Shown piece by piece: positions 8,751 to 17,974 of a stretch of 64,000 nt of DNA. This DNA comes from Candidatus Bathyarchaeota archaeon (GTDB lineage: Archaea; Thermoproteota; Bathyarchaeia; JAPDIZ01). Both the position numbers and the translations under genes were made by a program. Numbering within the stretch: the first letter of the stretch is position 1; the number at the start of each line of letters is the position of its first letter. Under the pieces are notes generated by a model that saw only the letters and a program-made list of their open reading frames with translations, ran no database searches and was not told the DNA's origin. The DNA is taken from positions 62,001-126,000 of the forward strand of contig JAPDIZ010000002.1 in assembly GCA_029259355.1 (NCBI GenBank), read 5' to 3'.

Positions 8751-9554
8751 TCAGCTCCTCCGGTTCTTTGCTAGACGAATCTCTAGCGCTTTTTCGAGAT
8801 AGCTTCTTCCTTCTTGAGAGATGAAAACCGGAGGCTGCCAATCCTCTACTAGCCTAACCCTCTCAACCTCAACCTCAACATTTCTCACGGGATCTCGCCC
8901 CACCTTGCGATAAACCTCCCACCTAAGCACAATTCCTCTTCTTTGCCACGTAGGGGTTTTCGCTAAGTTGATGCCTGCTTCTCTGTAGACGAGCTCGTGT
9001 AGCTGAGGAGCCTTGAGCCCCCTAAGCGTGGATGAAGCCTTCTTTGGCGAATACCCCTTGGCTAGGAGCGTGTAGTATGCATAGGAGTTTACGTGGTTTC
9101 TCCAAGCCTCTAGCTGCCTCCAAGCCAGATAGTCTACCACGTCCTCTCTGCTTAGCAGGACGACGCGTGCGTCAAACGCTACGCTCCCAGAAAAGCCTCG
9201 TCTTTGGCTTAGCCACAGCGCTAGCTTACTGCTCATAAGGCTTGGGATGATCGAGACCAGCTTCTCAAGCCTTCTGTTAAAGGCGTTTTCGCCGTCGAAG
9301 ACGAAGCTAGCTTCGTCTGACTGTATGTACGCGATGAGGGGGTTGAAGCCTCCTTCGAAAACAGCCTTAGAAGCCTCCACCATAGACCGCGCGAACTCTC
9401 GGTCGAATGGCTTGGCAAACCTAAGGCTTTCGCAGAGGTCTCGGAAAGACCTGCCATCGCATCTTATAGCGAAGAAGGCGTTGGGCGGTATCCTAAGCTC
9501 AGAGAAGAGCTCGTGGTCTTTGAACCCTCCGATCCTCCGCGAGCTGCGCTCCAT
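8751..9554 (-). CDS. tRNA(His) guanylyltransferase-like protein (Thg1 superfamily)
   Basis: The protein carries the Thg1 palm elements: RCDGRSF near residue 33 and SDEASFVF near residue 80 provide the metal-binding carboxylates, followed by an SxxxS.L...W stretch and the DYLAWRQLEAWRNHVNSYAYYTLL block, all diagnostic. Members add nucleotides in the 3'-to-5' direction, to G-1 of tRNA-His or during repair of truncated tRNA 5' ends (Thg1-like proteins). Length (267 aa) is normal. The start is the ATG at 9554; an adjacent GTG at 9557 is also possible. It is the upstream gene of a likely two-gene unit with the CrtI-like protein. Confidence 0.85.
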   Translation of the reverse strand: MERSSRRIGGFKDHELFSELRIPPNAFFAIRCDGRSFRDLCESLRFAKPFDREFARSMVEASKAVFEGGFNPLIAYIQSDEASFVFDGENAFNRRLEKLVSIIPSLMSSKLALWLSQRRGFSGSVAFDARVVLLSREDVVDYLAWRQLEAWRNHVNSYAYYTLLAKGYSPKKASSTLRGLKAPQLHELVYREAGINLAKTPTWQRRGIVLRWEVYRKVGRDPVRNVEVEVERVRLVEDWQPPVFISQEGRSYLEKALEIRLAKNRRS

Positions 9555-9643
9555 CACAAGGACCGCTCCAAACTACCTTAAAGCCACCGAGCGGATAAGA
9601 AATGCGTTTGTCGAGAAATGCGTCCTCGCGCTGGGTGGTTTGA

Positions 9644-10342
9644 GTGGCTCCGGTGAAGATCGTGGGCGTCTCGCACGTAGACGTGGGGTATGCTCGAAGA
9701 GTTGCTTCGTTGATCAGGGAGGAGAAGCCTTCAGTGGTTGCGGTGGAGCTTTGCCCAGCTCGCCTATTCGTTATACGCCAGCTCCTCCTCGCGGAAACGC
9801 CTAGAGCTCCCAAGGTATCCAGCCTCGCGCGCTTGGGGTTGCTGGGTGCATTGATTTCGTTGGTTGAGCGGTTCTTCGGCGTCAAGTCGGGAACTGTTCC
9901 CGGCCTCGAGATGGGCGCTGCCGTAGAGGCTGCGCGTAAGATAGGGGTTCCGGTTGTGCCCATAGACCGTCCAATTCTTGCTACCATGGAGGAGCTGAAG
10001 CGCATTCCGCTTAGGGAAAAAGCGGGTCTGTTTTTGAGCGCTCTCTCCTCAATAGTCGCCGCTCTTTTGCTTCCTAAGCTCGAGCTTTCGATAGATGAAC
10101 TCTTGGCTTCTTTTGAGCAGCGATACCCCAACGCCTACCGTGTCTTGGTGAGCGAGCGAGACGCCTACATGGCGGAGAAGTTGGTGGAGATTTCGAAGAG
10201 GTCTGAGGGCTTGGTCTTAGCTGTTGTGGGAGCTGGGCACGTAGAGGGTTTGCGGAGAGAGCTGTTGAGGAGGGGGGTTGTGGACGTAAGCGCTGTCTAC
10301 GAGCCTCGGGTAAGCGTAGGCGGTTTGACCACGTGTTGTTGA
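9644..10342 (+). CDS. TraB/PrgY-family protein
   Basis: The product of 232 residues begins with KIVGVSHVD and contains VVAVELCPAR (the conserved ELC/R element) and VLAVVGAGHVEGL near the C-terminus, three hallmarks of the TraB/PrgY/GumN superfamily, which is thought to be a Tiki-like metal-dependent protease group. The archaeal function is unknown. Bacterial PrgY reduces pheromone activity. There is a moderately hydrophobic middle stretch (LFLSALSSIVAALLLPKL) but no clear signal peptide. The start may be GTG 9644 or GTG 9653. Confidence 0.75.
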   Translation: MAPVKIVGVSHVDVGYARRVASLIREEKPSVVAVELCPARLFVIRQLLLAETPRAPKVSSLARLGLLGALISLVERFFGVKSGTVPGLEMGAAVEAARKIGVPVVPIDRPILATMEELKRIPLREKAGLFLSALSSIVAALLLPKLELSIDELLASFEQRYPNAYRVLVSERDAYMAEKLVEISKRSEGLVLAVVGAGHVEGLRRELLRRGVVDVSAVYEPRVSVGGLTTCC

Positions 10343-10394
10343 AAAGCTTGATAGAGCTCTATGCGCCATAAATTTTGGGCTGGAGCTGGTTTGT

Positions 10395-11582
10395 ATGGGC
10401 GTGTTGCCGCTTGAGGGAATTCGCATCCTCGACTTCTCCCGATACCTTCCAGGGCCCTTCTGCACAATGATACTGGCTGACTTGGGCGCAGAGGTCATCA
10501 TGGTTGAGGAAGTTGGCGGAGGTCTCAACCGAAGGATTCCACCCATGATCGGCAGCGAAAGCTCGTTCTTCCTACTAATCAACCGAAACAAGAAGAGCAT
10601 TACGCTGAACCTAAGGACCGAGGAGGGTAGAGAAGTCGCGTACAAGCTTATCGAGCGCGTAGACGTGTTGGTTGAGCAGTTTAGGCCAGGCGTCATGAAG
10701 AGGCTTGGATTGGACTACGAGACGGTGAGCAAGATAAACCCAAGAATCATCTACTGCTCGATAACAGGCTATGGACAAGATGGTCCATACGTTCGGTATC
10801 CGGGACACGACGTAAACTACCTTAGCATCGCTGGGATACTGGGCTTCACCGGGCTGAGAGGTGGTCCACCAGTCATACCCGGCGTCCAGATAGGCGACAT
10901 AGGTGGTGGAGCGCTTTACGCGGTGATAGGCATCCTCGCCGCTCTCGCCGCTAGGGAGAAGACGGGGAGAGGGCAGTATGTGGATATATCCATGACCGAT
11001 GGAGCGCTTTCGTGGACTGTGTACCCCGCTAGCATATACTTGGGCACGGGAAAGCCTCCTGAGCGCGGCGCCACCCTTCTCACGGGAGGACTGCCCTACT
11101 ACAACGTCTACGAAACCAAGGATGGCAAATACATCAGCTTGGGGCTTATTGGGGAGCCGCACTTCTGGAGAAACCTATGCAAGCTGCTTGGGCGCGAGGA
11201 GTGGGGGGAGTTAGATCCGCTTGGCTTGACTCCAGAGCAAGTTGAGGAGATTACTGAGTACTTCAAGGAAGCGTTTAAGAAGAGGACTCGAGACGAGTGG
11301 TTCAAGCTTTTGATAGAGGCCGATGTTCCCGCAGCACCAGTCTACGACTTGGACGAGGTGTTTAGGGATCCGCAGGTTCTTCACCGAAAGATGGTAGTGG
11401 AGATAGACCATCCGACGCTGGGCAAGATCAAGCAGCTAGGTATCCCCATAAAGATGTCGGACACCCCCGGGCAGATCAGGACGCCTCCACCGCTGCTTGG
11501 ACAGCACACCGAGGAGATACTCAGGGAGCTGGGCTACAGCCAAGCAGACATAGAGAGAATGAGAAGAGCTGGCGTTATATAG
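10395..11582 (+). CDS. CoA-transferase family III (CaiB/BaiF)
   Basis: A full-length 395-residue class III CoA-transferase. The N-terminus LEGIRILDFSRYLPGPFCTM and the LNLRTEEGREVA and YGQDGPY blocks are family signatures, and the catalytic aspartate that forms the acyl-CoA anhydride lies in the IGDIGGGALYAV segment about residue 172. The family includes formyl-CoA transferases, carnitine CoA-transferases and 2-methylacyl-CoA racemases; the GGGALYA segment resembles both transferases and racemases. A free-standing gene with no partner genes gives no substrate. A role with the 4-hydroxybutyryl-CoA-dehydratase-like genes 25 kb away is only a possibility. Confidence 0.88.
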   Translation: MGVLPLEGIRILDFSRYLPGPFCTMILADLGAEVIMVEEVGGGLNRRIPPMIGSESSFFLLINRNKKSITLNLRTEEGREVAYKLIERVDVLVEQFRPGVMKRLGLDYETVSKINPRIIYCSITGYGQDGPYVRYPGHDVNYLSIAGILGFTGLRGGPPVIPGVQIGDIGGGALYAVIGILAALAAREKTGRGQYVDISMTDGALSWTVYPASIYLGTGKPPERGATLLTGGLPYYNVYETKDGKYISLGLIGEPHFWRNLCKLLGREEWGELDPLGLTPEQVEEITEYFKEAFKKRTRDEWFKLLIEADVPAAPVYDLDEVFRDPQVLHRKMVVEIDHPTLGKIKQLGIPIKMSDTPGQIRTPPPLLGQHTEEILRELGYSQADIERMRRAGVI

Positions 11583-11592
11583 GCTACGACCT

Positions 11593-12300
11593 CTACATCT
11601 CGTAACCAGCTTCTCTAAGCAGCTCAACCATTAGGCGAGCGTTTCTCAGCATCCAATGATCGTTGTTGAAGAAGACGTAGACTGTGGTGGCTTCAGACCT
11701 GACTATAGCGTCAACGACTTCTCTGAGCTCTTCCTCAGAGTAGTCGTGGGCGTACCAGCCCTCCCTCCCGTGCAGCCTCGCATAGGCTATGCCCCTCGAA
11801 GCGTAGACGCCGCCAGGCGGTAGGCCGCTAAACATGGGAGAGTCTGGGGTTACGAACACCACACCCACCTCCTCCAAGGCTTGCACAACCTCTTTGGTGA
11901 ACCAGCTCACGTGACGAGGCTCAACAGCTATCTTGCCAGACTCAGCAAACCGCTGAATCCTCTTCAGCACCTCTTGGTTGAAGGAGAGGGAAGGTGGTAG
12001 CTGAAGCAGGTATAGGTCGATGAGCTCCTCCATCGGGTTAAACCTAGCCCTAAACCTCTCCCAAGTCTTTAGAGAGGGATCTCCGAGCTTCCTCAAGTGG
12101 GTGATAGATTGGTGAACCTTGATCACCCACCTAAGAGCTTTCCCAGTCTTAGCCCAACCCCTCACTTGGTTGGGGAAGGGGAAGCGATAGAAACTCATGT
12201 TCAGCTCTATGGCGTTTAGCCTTGAGTTGTTGACGTACCACCTCAGTCCCTCAGGATTCCAATCATAAGACCATCCGCTTGTGCCGACAAACGCCTTCAT
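11593..12300 (-). CDS. DUF72 (YecE-like) protein
   Basis: The product of 235 residues starts FVGTSGWSYDW and continues with LNAIELNMSFYRFP, the typical DUF72 TIM-barrel opening; VEPRHVSWF and YARLHGREGWYAHDYSEEEL are further family blocks. The biochemical role of DUF72 is not established. The window holds a second, longer DUF72 protein (53123-54295). The gene is convergent with the CoA-transferase, with a 10-nt gap. Confidence 0.85.
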   Translation of the reverse strand: MKAFVGTSGWSYDWNPEGLRWYVNNSRLNAIELNMSFYRFPFPNQVRGWAKTGKALRWVIKVHQSITHLRKLGDPSLKTWERFRARFNPMEELIDLYLLQLPPSLSFNQEVLKRIQRFAESGKIAVEPRHVSWFTKEVVQALEEVGVVFVTPDSPMFSGLPPGGVYASRGIAYARLHGREGWYAHDYSEEELREVVDAIVRSEATTVYVFFNNDHWMLRNARLMVELLREAGYEM

Positions 12301-12394
12301 CGCCGCGCCCTACGTCTAGCTCTTGATGCATAGTTTGGAGAAGGCTGTGATAAGGTTTGAGCGGTTTCTCTCGACGTGATTCAGTGAGAAAATT

Positions 12395-12404
12395 CTTTTA
12401 TGTA
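12395..12404 (+). promoter_or_regulatory. TATA-like box before vapBC
   Basis: CTTTTATGTA sits about 20 bp before the ATG of the antitoxin. That is slightly short for TATA-to-start spacing, so the true start may be the GTG at 12424 or TTG at 12436. Confidence 0.4.
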
Positions 12405-12417
12405 ATTACTTTTTGTA

Positions 12418-12669
12418 ATGCATCTGGTGAATGCTTTGAGCAAGCCATACGTGCTTACGGTAAGGATCGACCGAGAGCTTAGGGAGCGTATGAGAAAAAT
12501 TAGGATCAACTGGTCTGAGTTTGTTAGAGAAGCTATTCGCCAAAGAGTTGAGCTGGAGGAGCGGAAGGCAGCTGGAGAGAGGCTCCTCAAAGCGTTGGAG
12601 GAGAGGAGGTATGAGGTTCCTAAGGGCTTCATCAACTCTGTGATAAGAGAAGCTAGGGAGGGGCGTTGA
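12418..12669 (+). CDS. vapB: VapB-like antitoxin
   Basis: The 83-residue protein begins with a short beta-like stretch (PYVLTVRIDRELRERM) followed by NWSEFVREAIRQRVELEE, which fits a ribbon-helix-helix DNA-binding fold. The C-terminal tail (YEVPKGFINSVIREAREG) would wrap the toxin. It overlaps the PIN-domain gene by 4 nt (TTGA), the standard antitoxin-first arrangement. It should repress its own promoter together with VapC. Confidence 0.8.
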   Translation: MHLVNALSKPYVLTVRIDRELRERMRKIRINWSEFVREAIRQRVELEERKAAGERLLKALEERRYEVPKGFINSVIREAREGR

Positions 12670-13091
12670 AGGAGTACGTAGTAGATGCGTCGGTTGTCGC
12701 TCGCTTCGTGCTAGCTGAGGACCTCTCAGACAAAGCTCAAGAGCTCTTGAAGGATTTTCTAGGAGGCATGGCTAGGCTTTTCGCTCCTCCCCTAGTAGTG
12801 TATGAGGTTGGCAACGCGCTTTGGAGGGCTTGTCAACGAGGATACATATCGCCAGATGTTGCAAAAGAGGGGCTTAGAGACTTTCTAAGGCTCGGAATAA
12901 CCTTCGTGGAATTGAGTGAGGAAGAGCTATGCGATGCCCTCGACTGGAGTATTGAAGCAAAAACCACCTACTACGACACCGTCTACGTTAAAACCGCTGA
13001 GAAGTTGGGCAAAACTCTGCTGACGGCAGATGAAAAGCTATACAGAAGGGCTAGGAATATTGTTCCAATGGTTCATTTACGAGAGTACTAA
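12666..13091 (+). CDS. vapC: VapC-like PIN-domain toxin
   Basis: This 141-residue PIN-domain ribonuclease has the acidic metal site spread as expected: DASV at residue 7, VYEVGNALW (Glu about 49), YYDTVYV (Asp about 103) and LTADEKL (Asp about 121). VapC proteins cut tRNAs or rRNA and are held inactive by VapB. The TTG start overlaps the antitoxin stop. All expected acidic positions seem present, so the toxin may be active. Confidence 0.85.
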   Translation: MKEYVVDASVVARFVLAEDLSDKAQELLKDFLGGMARLFAPPLVVYEVGNALWRACQRGYISPDVAKEGLRDFLRLGITFVELSEEELCDALDWSIEAKTTYYDTVYVKTAEKLGKTLLTADEKLYRRARNIVPMVHLREY

Positions 13092-13243
13092 CACCGTACA
13101 AACCTATGGAGTACGCCGCCTGAGCTGAAGTTCTTACTCGACCTCGGCGTTGGCAAAAAGAGTTGTTTGAAAAATCTTCCTGCAACGACCACAAGTGGAT
13201 GCGGGGTTTTGAGTAGGTTGTTATTAGCAAAAGAGTAAAGCCT

Positions 13244-15310
13244 TTGGCAATGCATTATTTGGGTGGAGGCATACCTAGCAAAGCCGCGGCTGAACGGCTT
13301 TGTAGAAGGGGTATGGGGGAAGCTGTCGCGAAGAGATTTGAGAAGCAGCGTACGCTAAGTGCGTTTGTCGGCTGGAAAAAGAACTCGGTTTACGCAAGGT
13401 GTGCCTTAGCCCTAGCCTTTTGCTACTCCATCTTCTTCTCGATCTACTCCATCGCTCTCCACAAAAGCTTCGTAAGCCAAAGCGATGTCGGCAAGTTTGC
13501 CCAAGCTCTTTGGACAACCATCAACCGAGGAGAGCTCCTCAAGTCAAACGTCCACGTATGCACAGCCAACCCATCGGGAAGCTATTTCGGGAGGCACTTC
13601 GCCCCCATAGTCTTAGCCCTCATCCCCTTCTTCGCGCTGCACCAAAGCCCCGAAACCCTTCTCGCGATAAAGTCTTTTGCGGTTGGCTTCAGCGCCCTAC
13701 CCCTCTACCACATCTCGCAGAAGCTTCTGCGCAGCGAGCGCTTAGCGCTCTCGGTAACAGCTCTCTACTTGCTAAACCCTTCTCTGCTGAGCGCGCAGCT
13801 ATTTGGCTTTCAAGAGCAGTGCTTCCTCCCCCTCTTCGTCTTCCTAATGTACCTGATGTACTTGAGGGGGAGCGCGCTGGGCTTCTTCTCCTTTTTGGTG
13901 CTTAGCCTATCAGTGAGCGAATTTGTCCCCATAATGCTGGTGATGTTCTTCCTTGGGCTAGCGGTGAGCGACTATGGCCTGAGGAAGGTGTTCGCTAAGG
14001 AGCTTTGGGCAAGCCAGAGGGGTAGGTGGCTCTTGGCTGCTTTGCTGGTATCGGTTGGGTGGTTGCTTCTGACCAACTACGTGATGAGGCTTTTTTCGCC
14101 CCTTGGCATGTCAGCATCTATCAGCTCGTTTCTACCTGAGGAGGCTAAGGACACTACGCCATGGGGCATCGCGATCGCCCTCATAAGCAACCCGAGCGCT
14201 CTTCTGAGAATCGCATCGCTTGATGTAGAGAAGAAGTTTCTCGGCTTAACCCTGTTTCTCGCTCCACTGCTTTGGCTACCGCTTGCCGAGCCTACGTTTA
14301 TCCTCTCCTCAGCTCCATACTTCTTCTTAGCCTGGACGTCTCTCCTCAGCGCCTACTACTTGGTGGAGATACACTACCCCTTCTACCTAATCTCGTTCGC
14401 CTTCATAGGGTTCGTAAGAGCTCTCGAGAAGCACAGGCTTCAAAGCCTCGTAGCCATAGCCTTGGTCGCTACCGTAGCCCTCTACTCGAGGGCATGGGTT
14501 CACTACTACGCAGATCGCAGCGCTATCCCCGTCTTCGACGAGCGCGTAGCAGCTCTTGAGAAAGCCATTTCCCTGATCCCGCGAGACGGCTCTGTTTTGG
14601 CAGATGATGACGTTTTTTCCCACCTCGCTACTAGAGAAAACGCATACTGCCTCTACGACCAATCCGCTTTTCAAGACATGGTGCGCTGCTTAGGCGGGTT
14701 AGAAGTAGACTACGTCGTAGTCGATAGGGTAAACGGAAATGCTTGGGGAGGAGGGGGGTGCGGCGGCAGGCTCATACCCTTTGCTCTCGACATGCTGCGC
14801 TCAGGTCGATACAGTCTCTACGCTTGGGGAGGTGGGGTGAGGGTGTTGAAAAAGGGTTACGTCGGCGAGACCATCGTGTTGGCGAACAGCGAGCACTACG
14901 ACTTTCGTGCTCTCCTCATCCCAAAGACTATCTCCACCACATTCGACCCCTCTTCCCAAAGCAGCTACGTCATAGCTCATGAGAGAGGATCTGGCGTCGG
15001 AACCATGTGGTTCGGCCCCTACACCACCCTAATACCCGGTAAGTACGTCGCCACCTACCGGATCAAGGTGGTCGGCGAAGTCAACAAAAACCAGCACCTG
15101 CTAGACGTTGACGTAAGCTCGGGATACGGAACGGTGCTCTACGCCTCCAAGCAGGTGTTTGGGAGAGACGTTCCCAAGAGCGGGCAGTGGTTCGACGTAG
15201 TCCTCGAGTTCGAGGTTGATGAAATGAGGTCAGACTTCGAGTTTAGGGGCTTTGCCAAAAGCGACGTCTCGATATACCTAGACTACATCCTCATCAAGCG
15301 CGTAGGCTAG
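13244..15310 (+). CDS. DUF2079 membrane protein
   Basis: A large membrane protein of 688 residues. After a charged N-terminal stretch of about 60 residues there are eight or more hydrophobic helices, then from about residue 430 a soluble region with beta-rich C-terminus. The motif SQSDVGKFAQALWTTINRG and the RHFAPIVLAL segment are typical of DUF2079, a family related to GT-C (dolichol-phosphate-sugar-dependent) glycosyltransferases. It probably works at the outer face of the membrane in surface glycan or lipid glycosylation, which is inference. The ATG at 13244 gives an unusually long cytosolic N-terminus; the ATG at 13313 is an alternative. Confidence 0.7.
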   Translation: MAMHYLGGGIPSKAAAERLCRRGMGEAVAKRFEKQRTLSAFVGWKKNSVYARCALALAFCYSIFFSIYSIALHKSFVSQSDVGKFAQALWTTINRGELLKSNVHVCTANPSGSYFGRHFAPIVLALIPFFALHQSPETLLAIKSFAVGFSALPLYHISQKLLRSERLALSVTALYLLNPSLLSAQLFGFQEQCFLPLFVFLMYLMYLRGSALGFFSFLVLSLSVSEFVPIMLVMFFLGLAVSDYGLRKVFAKELWASQRGRWLLAALLVSVGWLLLTNYVMRLFSPLGMSASISSFLPEEAKDTTPWGIAIALISNPSALLRIASLDVEKKFLGLTLFLAPLLWLPLAEPTFILSSAPYFFLAWTSLLSAYYLVEIHYPFYLISFAFIGFVRALEKHRLQSLVAIALVATVALYSRAWVHYYADRSAIPVFDERVAALEKAISLIPRDGSVLADDDVFSHLATRENAYCLYDQSAFQDMVRCLGGLEVDYVVVDRVNGNAWGGGGCGGRLIPFALDMLRSGRYSLYAWGGGVRVLKKGYVGETIVLANSEHYDFRALLIPKTISTTFDPSSQSSYVIAHERGSGVGTMWFGPYTTLIPGKYVATYRIKVVGEVNKNQHLLDVDVSSGYGTVLYASKQVFGRDVPKSGQWFDVVLEFEVDEMRSDFEFRGFAKSDVSIYLDYILIKRVG

Positions 15311-15383
15311 AACCTCTCATCGCTTTAGGACAAAGAAAAAAGCCATTTTGACGTAGAAGTCGAGTACCTCGTAAAGGGCGGAG

Positions 15384-16499
15384 GTGGATGCGTCCAAAGC
15401 AGCTCCTCATCTGGGGGAGCCTATGCTATACTTCGTCTTCGCGACGGGGAGATGCAACCTGAGGTGCTGGTACTGTGGAGGGAGCTTTTCGCCCGAGGTT
15501 GTTCCTTGGGAGGTTGAGTACCGAGTTGAGGATCTAGCGCGCTTCATCGAAGAGGATGAAGAAGAAGCTGTTGTAGCCTTCTATGGAGGAGAGCCTCTCC
15601 TAAACCCAGGGTTTATCGAAGAGGTTTTGGACAAGGTCCCAGCTAAGCAATTCGTTATACAGACAAACGGGTTGCTCGTCAAAGAGCTTAGCGCTAAGCG
15701 GTGGAGAATGTTCGACACCGTTCTGCTTTCGATAGATGGCCGCCCCCACGTCACAGACTTCTACCGCGGACGCGGAGTATACGAGAAAGTGGTTTCGGCA
15801 GCGCACTACCTGAGGGGCATAGGCTTCGAGGGAGATCTAGTGGCTAGGATGGCTGTCTCCGAGCAGAGCAACATCTACGAAGAAGTTGCTCACCTCCTAA
15901 GCCTAGGGGTTTTCGACCACGTGCACTGGCAGCTCGACGTAGTTTGGAGCGATAGGTGGAGGGATTTCGAGGGCTGGCTCAAAGCCTCCTACCTCCTCGG
16001 TGTGGAGAAGCTTGCAAGTCTCTGGGTAAGCAAGTTGGTGAAAGGAAGGGTATTGGGGATCGCTCCATTCCTGGGGATATATCGGGCTTTAGCAACTGGT
16101 TGCTGCGAAAAGCCCCCATGTGGGTCAGGGAGAAGCTCCTTCGCAGTTTTAACCAACGGCAAAGTCATCGCATGCCCCATCGCTGTAGACGCTAGCTGGG
16201 CTTACCTCGGAGACATTTGGACTGCCAAGCCCTCGCTCATCAGGAACGCCTTTTCGATTGGGGAGCCGTGCACAAGCTGCGAGGAGTACGAGGTGTGTGG
16301 AGGCAGATGCCTATACGCCTACAAGGAGAGGCTTTGGGGAGAAGAAGGCTTTAGAAAGATATGCTTAGCCACCAAGCACACAATCGCTCAGGTAAGAAAA
16401 CACCTCCGCTTAATCAACGACTTGCTGGAGTCTGAGGTGGTGGAGAGGCACCAGCTCCTCTACCCCATATATAATAATACCATAGAAATTATTCCATAA
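15384..16499 (+). CDS. Peptide-modifying-type radical SAM/SPASM enzyme
   Basis: CNLRCWYCG supplies the CxxxCxxC radical SAM site and VAFYGGEPLLNP the GGEP motif. The C-terminal half holds a Cys-rich SPASM-like domain (CCEKPPC, then CPIAVDAS, then CTSCEEYEVCGGRC, then a later Cys). The opening LYFVFATGRCNLRC resembles the archaeal AF0577-type group of putative peptide-modifying radical SAM enzymes. The GTG at 15384 and the ATG at 15423 are both possible; the latter has GGGGGAG just upstream and begins at the conserved core. It lies directly before the primase-like gene with a 13-nt gap. No small precursor peptide was recognised. Confidence 0.85.
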   Translation: MDASKAAPHLGEPMLYFVFATGRCNLRCWYCGGSFSPEVVPWEVEYRVEDLARFIEEDEEEAVVAFYGGEPLLNPGFIEEVLDKVPAKQFVIQTNGLLVKELSAKRWRMFDTVLLSIDGRPHVTDFYRGRGVYEKVVSAAHYLRGIGFEGDLVARMAVSEQSNIYEEVAHLLSLGVFDHVHWQLDVVWSDRWRDFEGWLKASYLLGVEKLASLWVSKLVKGRVLGIAPFLGIYRALATGCCEKPPCGSGRSSFAVLTNGKVIACPIAVDASWAYLGDIWTAKPSLIRNAFSIGEPCTSCEEYEVCGGRCLYAYKERLWGEEGFRKICLATKHTIAQVRKHLRLINDLLESEVVERHQLLYPIYNNTIEIIP

Positions 16500-16512
16500 G
16501 GAAGGAACTGCC

Positions 16513-17922
16513 TTGGAGCTGGACGAGGTCTTTGAGTACTACTCGCGCCCCCAAGTTGCTGAGGAGATTACGAAGTACTGCAGAGGGCGTTGGGTCGCCA
16601 TCGAGTGCTTGAAGACGGCTGAGGCGCAGAGGCTCTTCGTCCGCTACTGGAAGCGAGGAGGAGCTCCTCTCACCATAAGCTCACCCGATGAGCTCGTCGG
16701 AGCGTTGAAGAGGTTTAAGGGGCTTTGGCCTAGGTCGATCTATGCAACGCTAAACGTCTACAGGAGGATAGAGGAAGCTTCTGATCCAGAAGACCCATCC
16801 AACATAGCCTACACCACACCCGTTTGGGACATCGACGGCTCGCTGGAGGAGTGGGGGCTGATCGTCGAAGCTGCTGAAGCCATTCTGTCGGTGTTGGAGG
16901 AGGAAGGGGTTTCGAAGTCTGTCTACCTGAAGTGGTCTGGCCGAGGTATGCACATCCACGTACACGAAAAGGCTTTTTCGCAAGAAGTTCTGTCGAAGCA
17001 CAACCCTCTTGACATAGCCTACTCCGTGGTCGAATACGTCCTCCGCCGAGCAGAGGGCAGGCTTAGAGAGGTTATCGCTAAGTCGAGGGATGAGGAGAGG
17101 CCGCTTAAGGTGGAGAATGAGGTAGACCCTAAGCGCGTCTTCACAGCTCCCCTATCGCTCCATCGCCTACTTGATAGCTGCTGCGTATGCCTAAAGCCAA
17201 ACCAGCTCAGCGACTTCTCCCCCGACTGGGCTGACCCCCACGCCTTCAAGCACAGCAGCGACTGGGTGTTTTGCGAGGAGGGAGAAGCTGACTCCCTCGC
17301 TATCGAGGCGTTTTCGCGGGTAAAGGGCTACCCCGGCTGGCCTGGCGTTGAAAAGCCCACCACCGCCATAAGAACCGTTGTCGCCCGCCCCACTGAGCCA
17401 AAGCGCGTTGAGCAGAAGCTGGGTAGGTTTCAGGTGATGGCTCTTCTACAAGCAGCGAGGTACTTCTTGCTCACGGAGAACTTAGACATGGCCAAGTCGT
17501 TTGGCTTAAACAGAGCCATCTTCTACGCTTGGGCCAAGAGGAGGCCTAGGGAAAGGGTCCCGCCGAGGCGAATACCCCTCGAGAAGAAGGAGGTTGCTGA
17601 GGAAGAGCGAGAGGGTAGGAAGATGGTGTACGTCGGAAACGAGGGGGCTTTTGTCTCACCGAGAGGTTGGTTTGTGATAGGCGATACGGAGCAGACGCCA
17701 AAGGACTACGACCGCCAGATTGCTCGCAGAATAGACGCGGTGATTCCCTATGAAGAGGCTTGGGAAGCTGCGCTGGAGTACCTCAGGTCTCAGCCAAAGC
17801 AGTACCTGCTCGATCAGCAGAAGTTCTTCTCAAAGGTATACGAACCAGTTCGCGACAAATTCATCGAGGTAGTGGTGAAGAAGCTAGGCAAGCAGCAAAC
17901 CTTTGACCAATTCTTGAAGTGA
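16513..17922 (+). CDS. Archaeo-eukaryotic primase (AEP) superfamily protein, PriS-like
   Basis: The 469-residue protein shows the three AEP catalytic motifs: TPVWDIDGS (hhhDhD motif I, about residues 102-110), WSGRGMHIHVH (SxH motif II, about 142-152), and VDPKRV..APLSLHR (motif III, about 208-222), the last resembling the PriS sequence around RxPxSLH. The C-terminal about 190 residues are charged and unlike normal PriS. It differs from ordinary replicative PriS in spacing and lacks the usual zinc stem, though a CCVC lies after motif III. It may be a second primase/polymerase for repair or element replication. TTG start; AAGGAA lies upstream. Neighbours do not fix its role. Confidence 0.65.
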   Translation: MELDEVFEYYSRPQVAEEITKYCRGRWVAIECLKTAEAQRLFVRYWKRGGAPLTISSPDELVGALKRFKGLWPRSIYATLNVYRRIEEASDPEDPSNIAYTTPVWDIDGSLEEWGLIVEAAEAILSVLEEEGVSKSVYLKWSGRGMHIHVHEKAFSQEVLSKHNPLDIAYSVVEYVLRRAEGRLREVIAKSRDEERPLKVENEVDPKRVFTAPLSLHRLLDSCCVCLKPNQLSDFSPDWADPHAFKHSSDWVFCEEGEADSLAIEAFSRVKGYPGWPGVEKPTTAIRTVVARPTEPKRVEQKLGRFQVMALLQAARYFLLTENLDMAKSFGLNRAIFYAWAKRRPRERVPPRRIPLEKKEVAEEEREGRKMVYVGNEGAFVSPRGWFVIGDTEQTPKDYDRQIARRIDAVIPYEEAWEAALEYLRSQPKQYLLDQQKFFSKVYEPVRDKFIEVVVKKLGKQQTFDQFLK

Positions 17923-17974
17923 AAACGCAATCACTAAATGCGCTAAGCGCCTTGGGCATACCTCGGGAACGGCT

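Noticed and set aside
9499-10131. 210-aa minus-strand ORF
   Set aside because: Antisense shadow of the TraB-like gene, overlapping the Thg1-like start; no family features.
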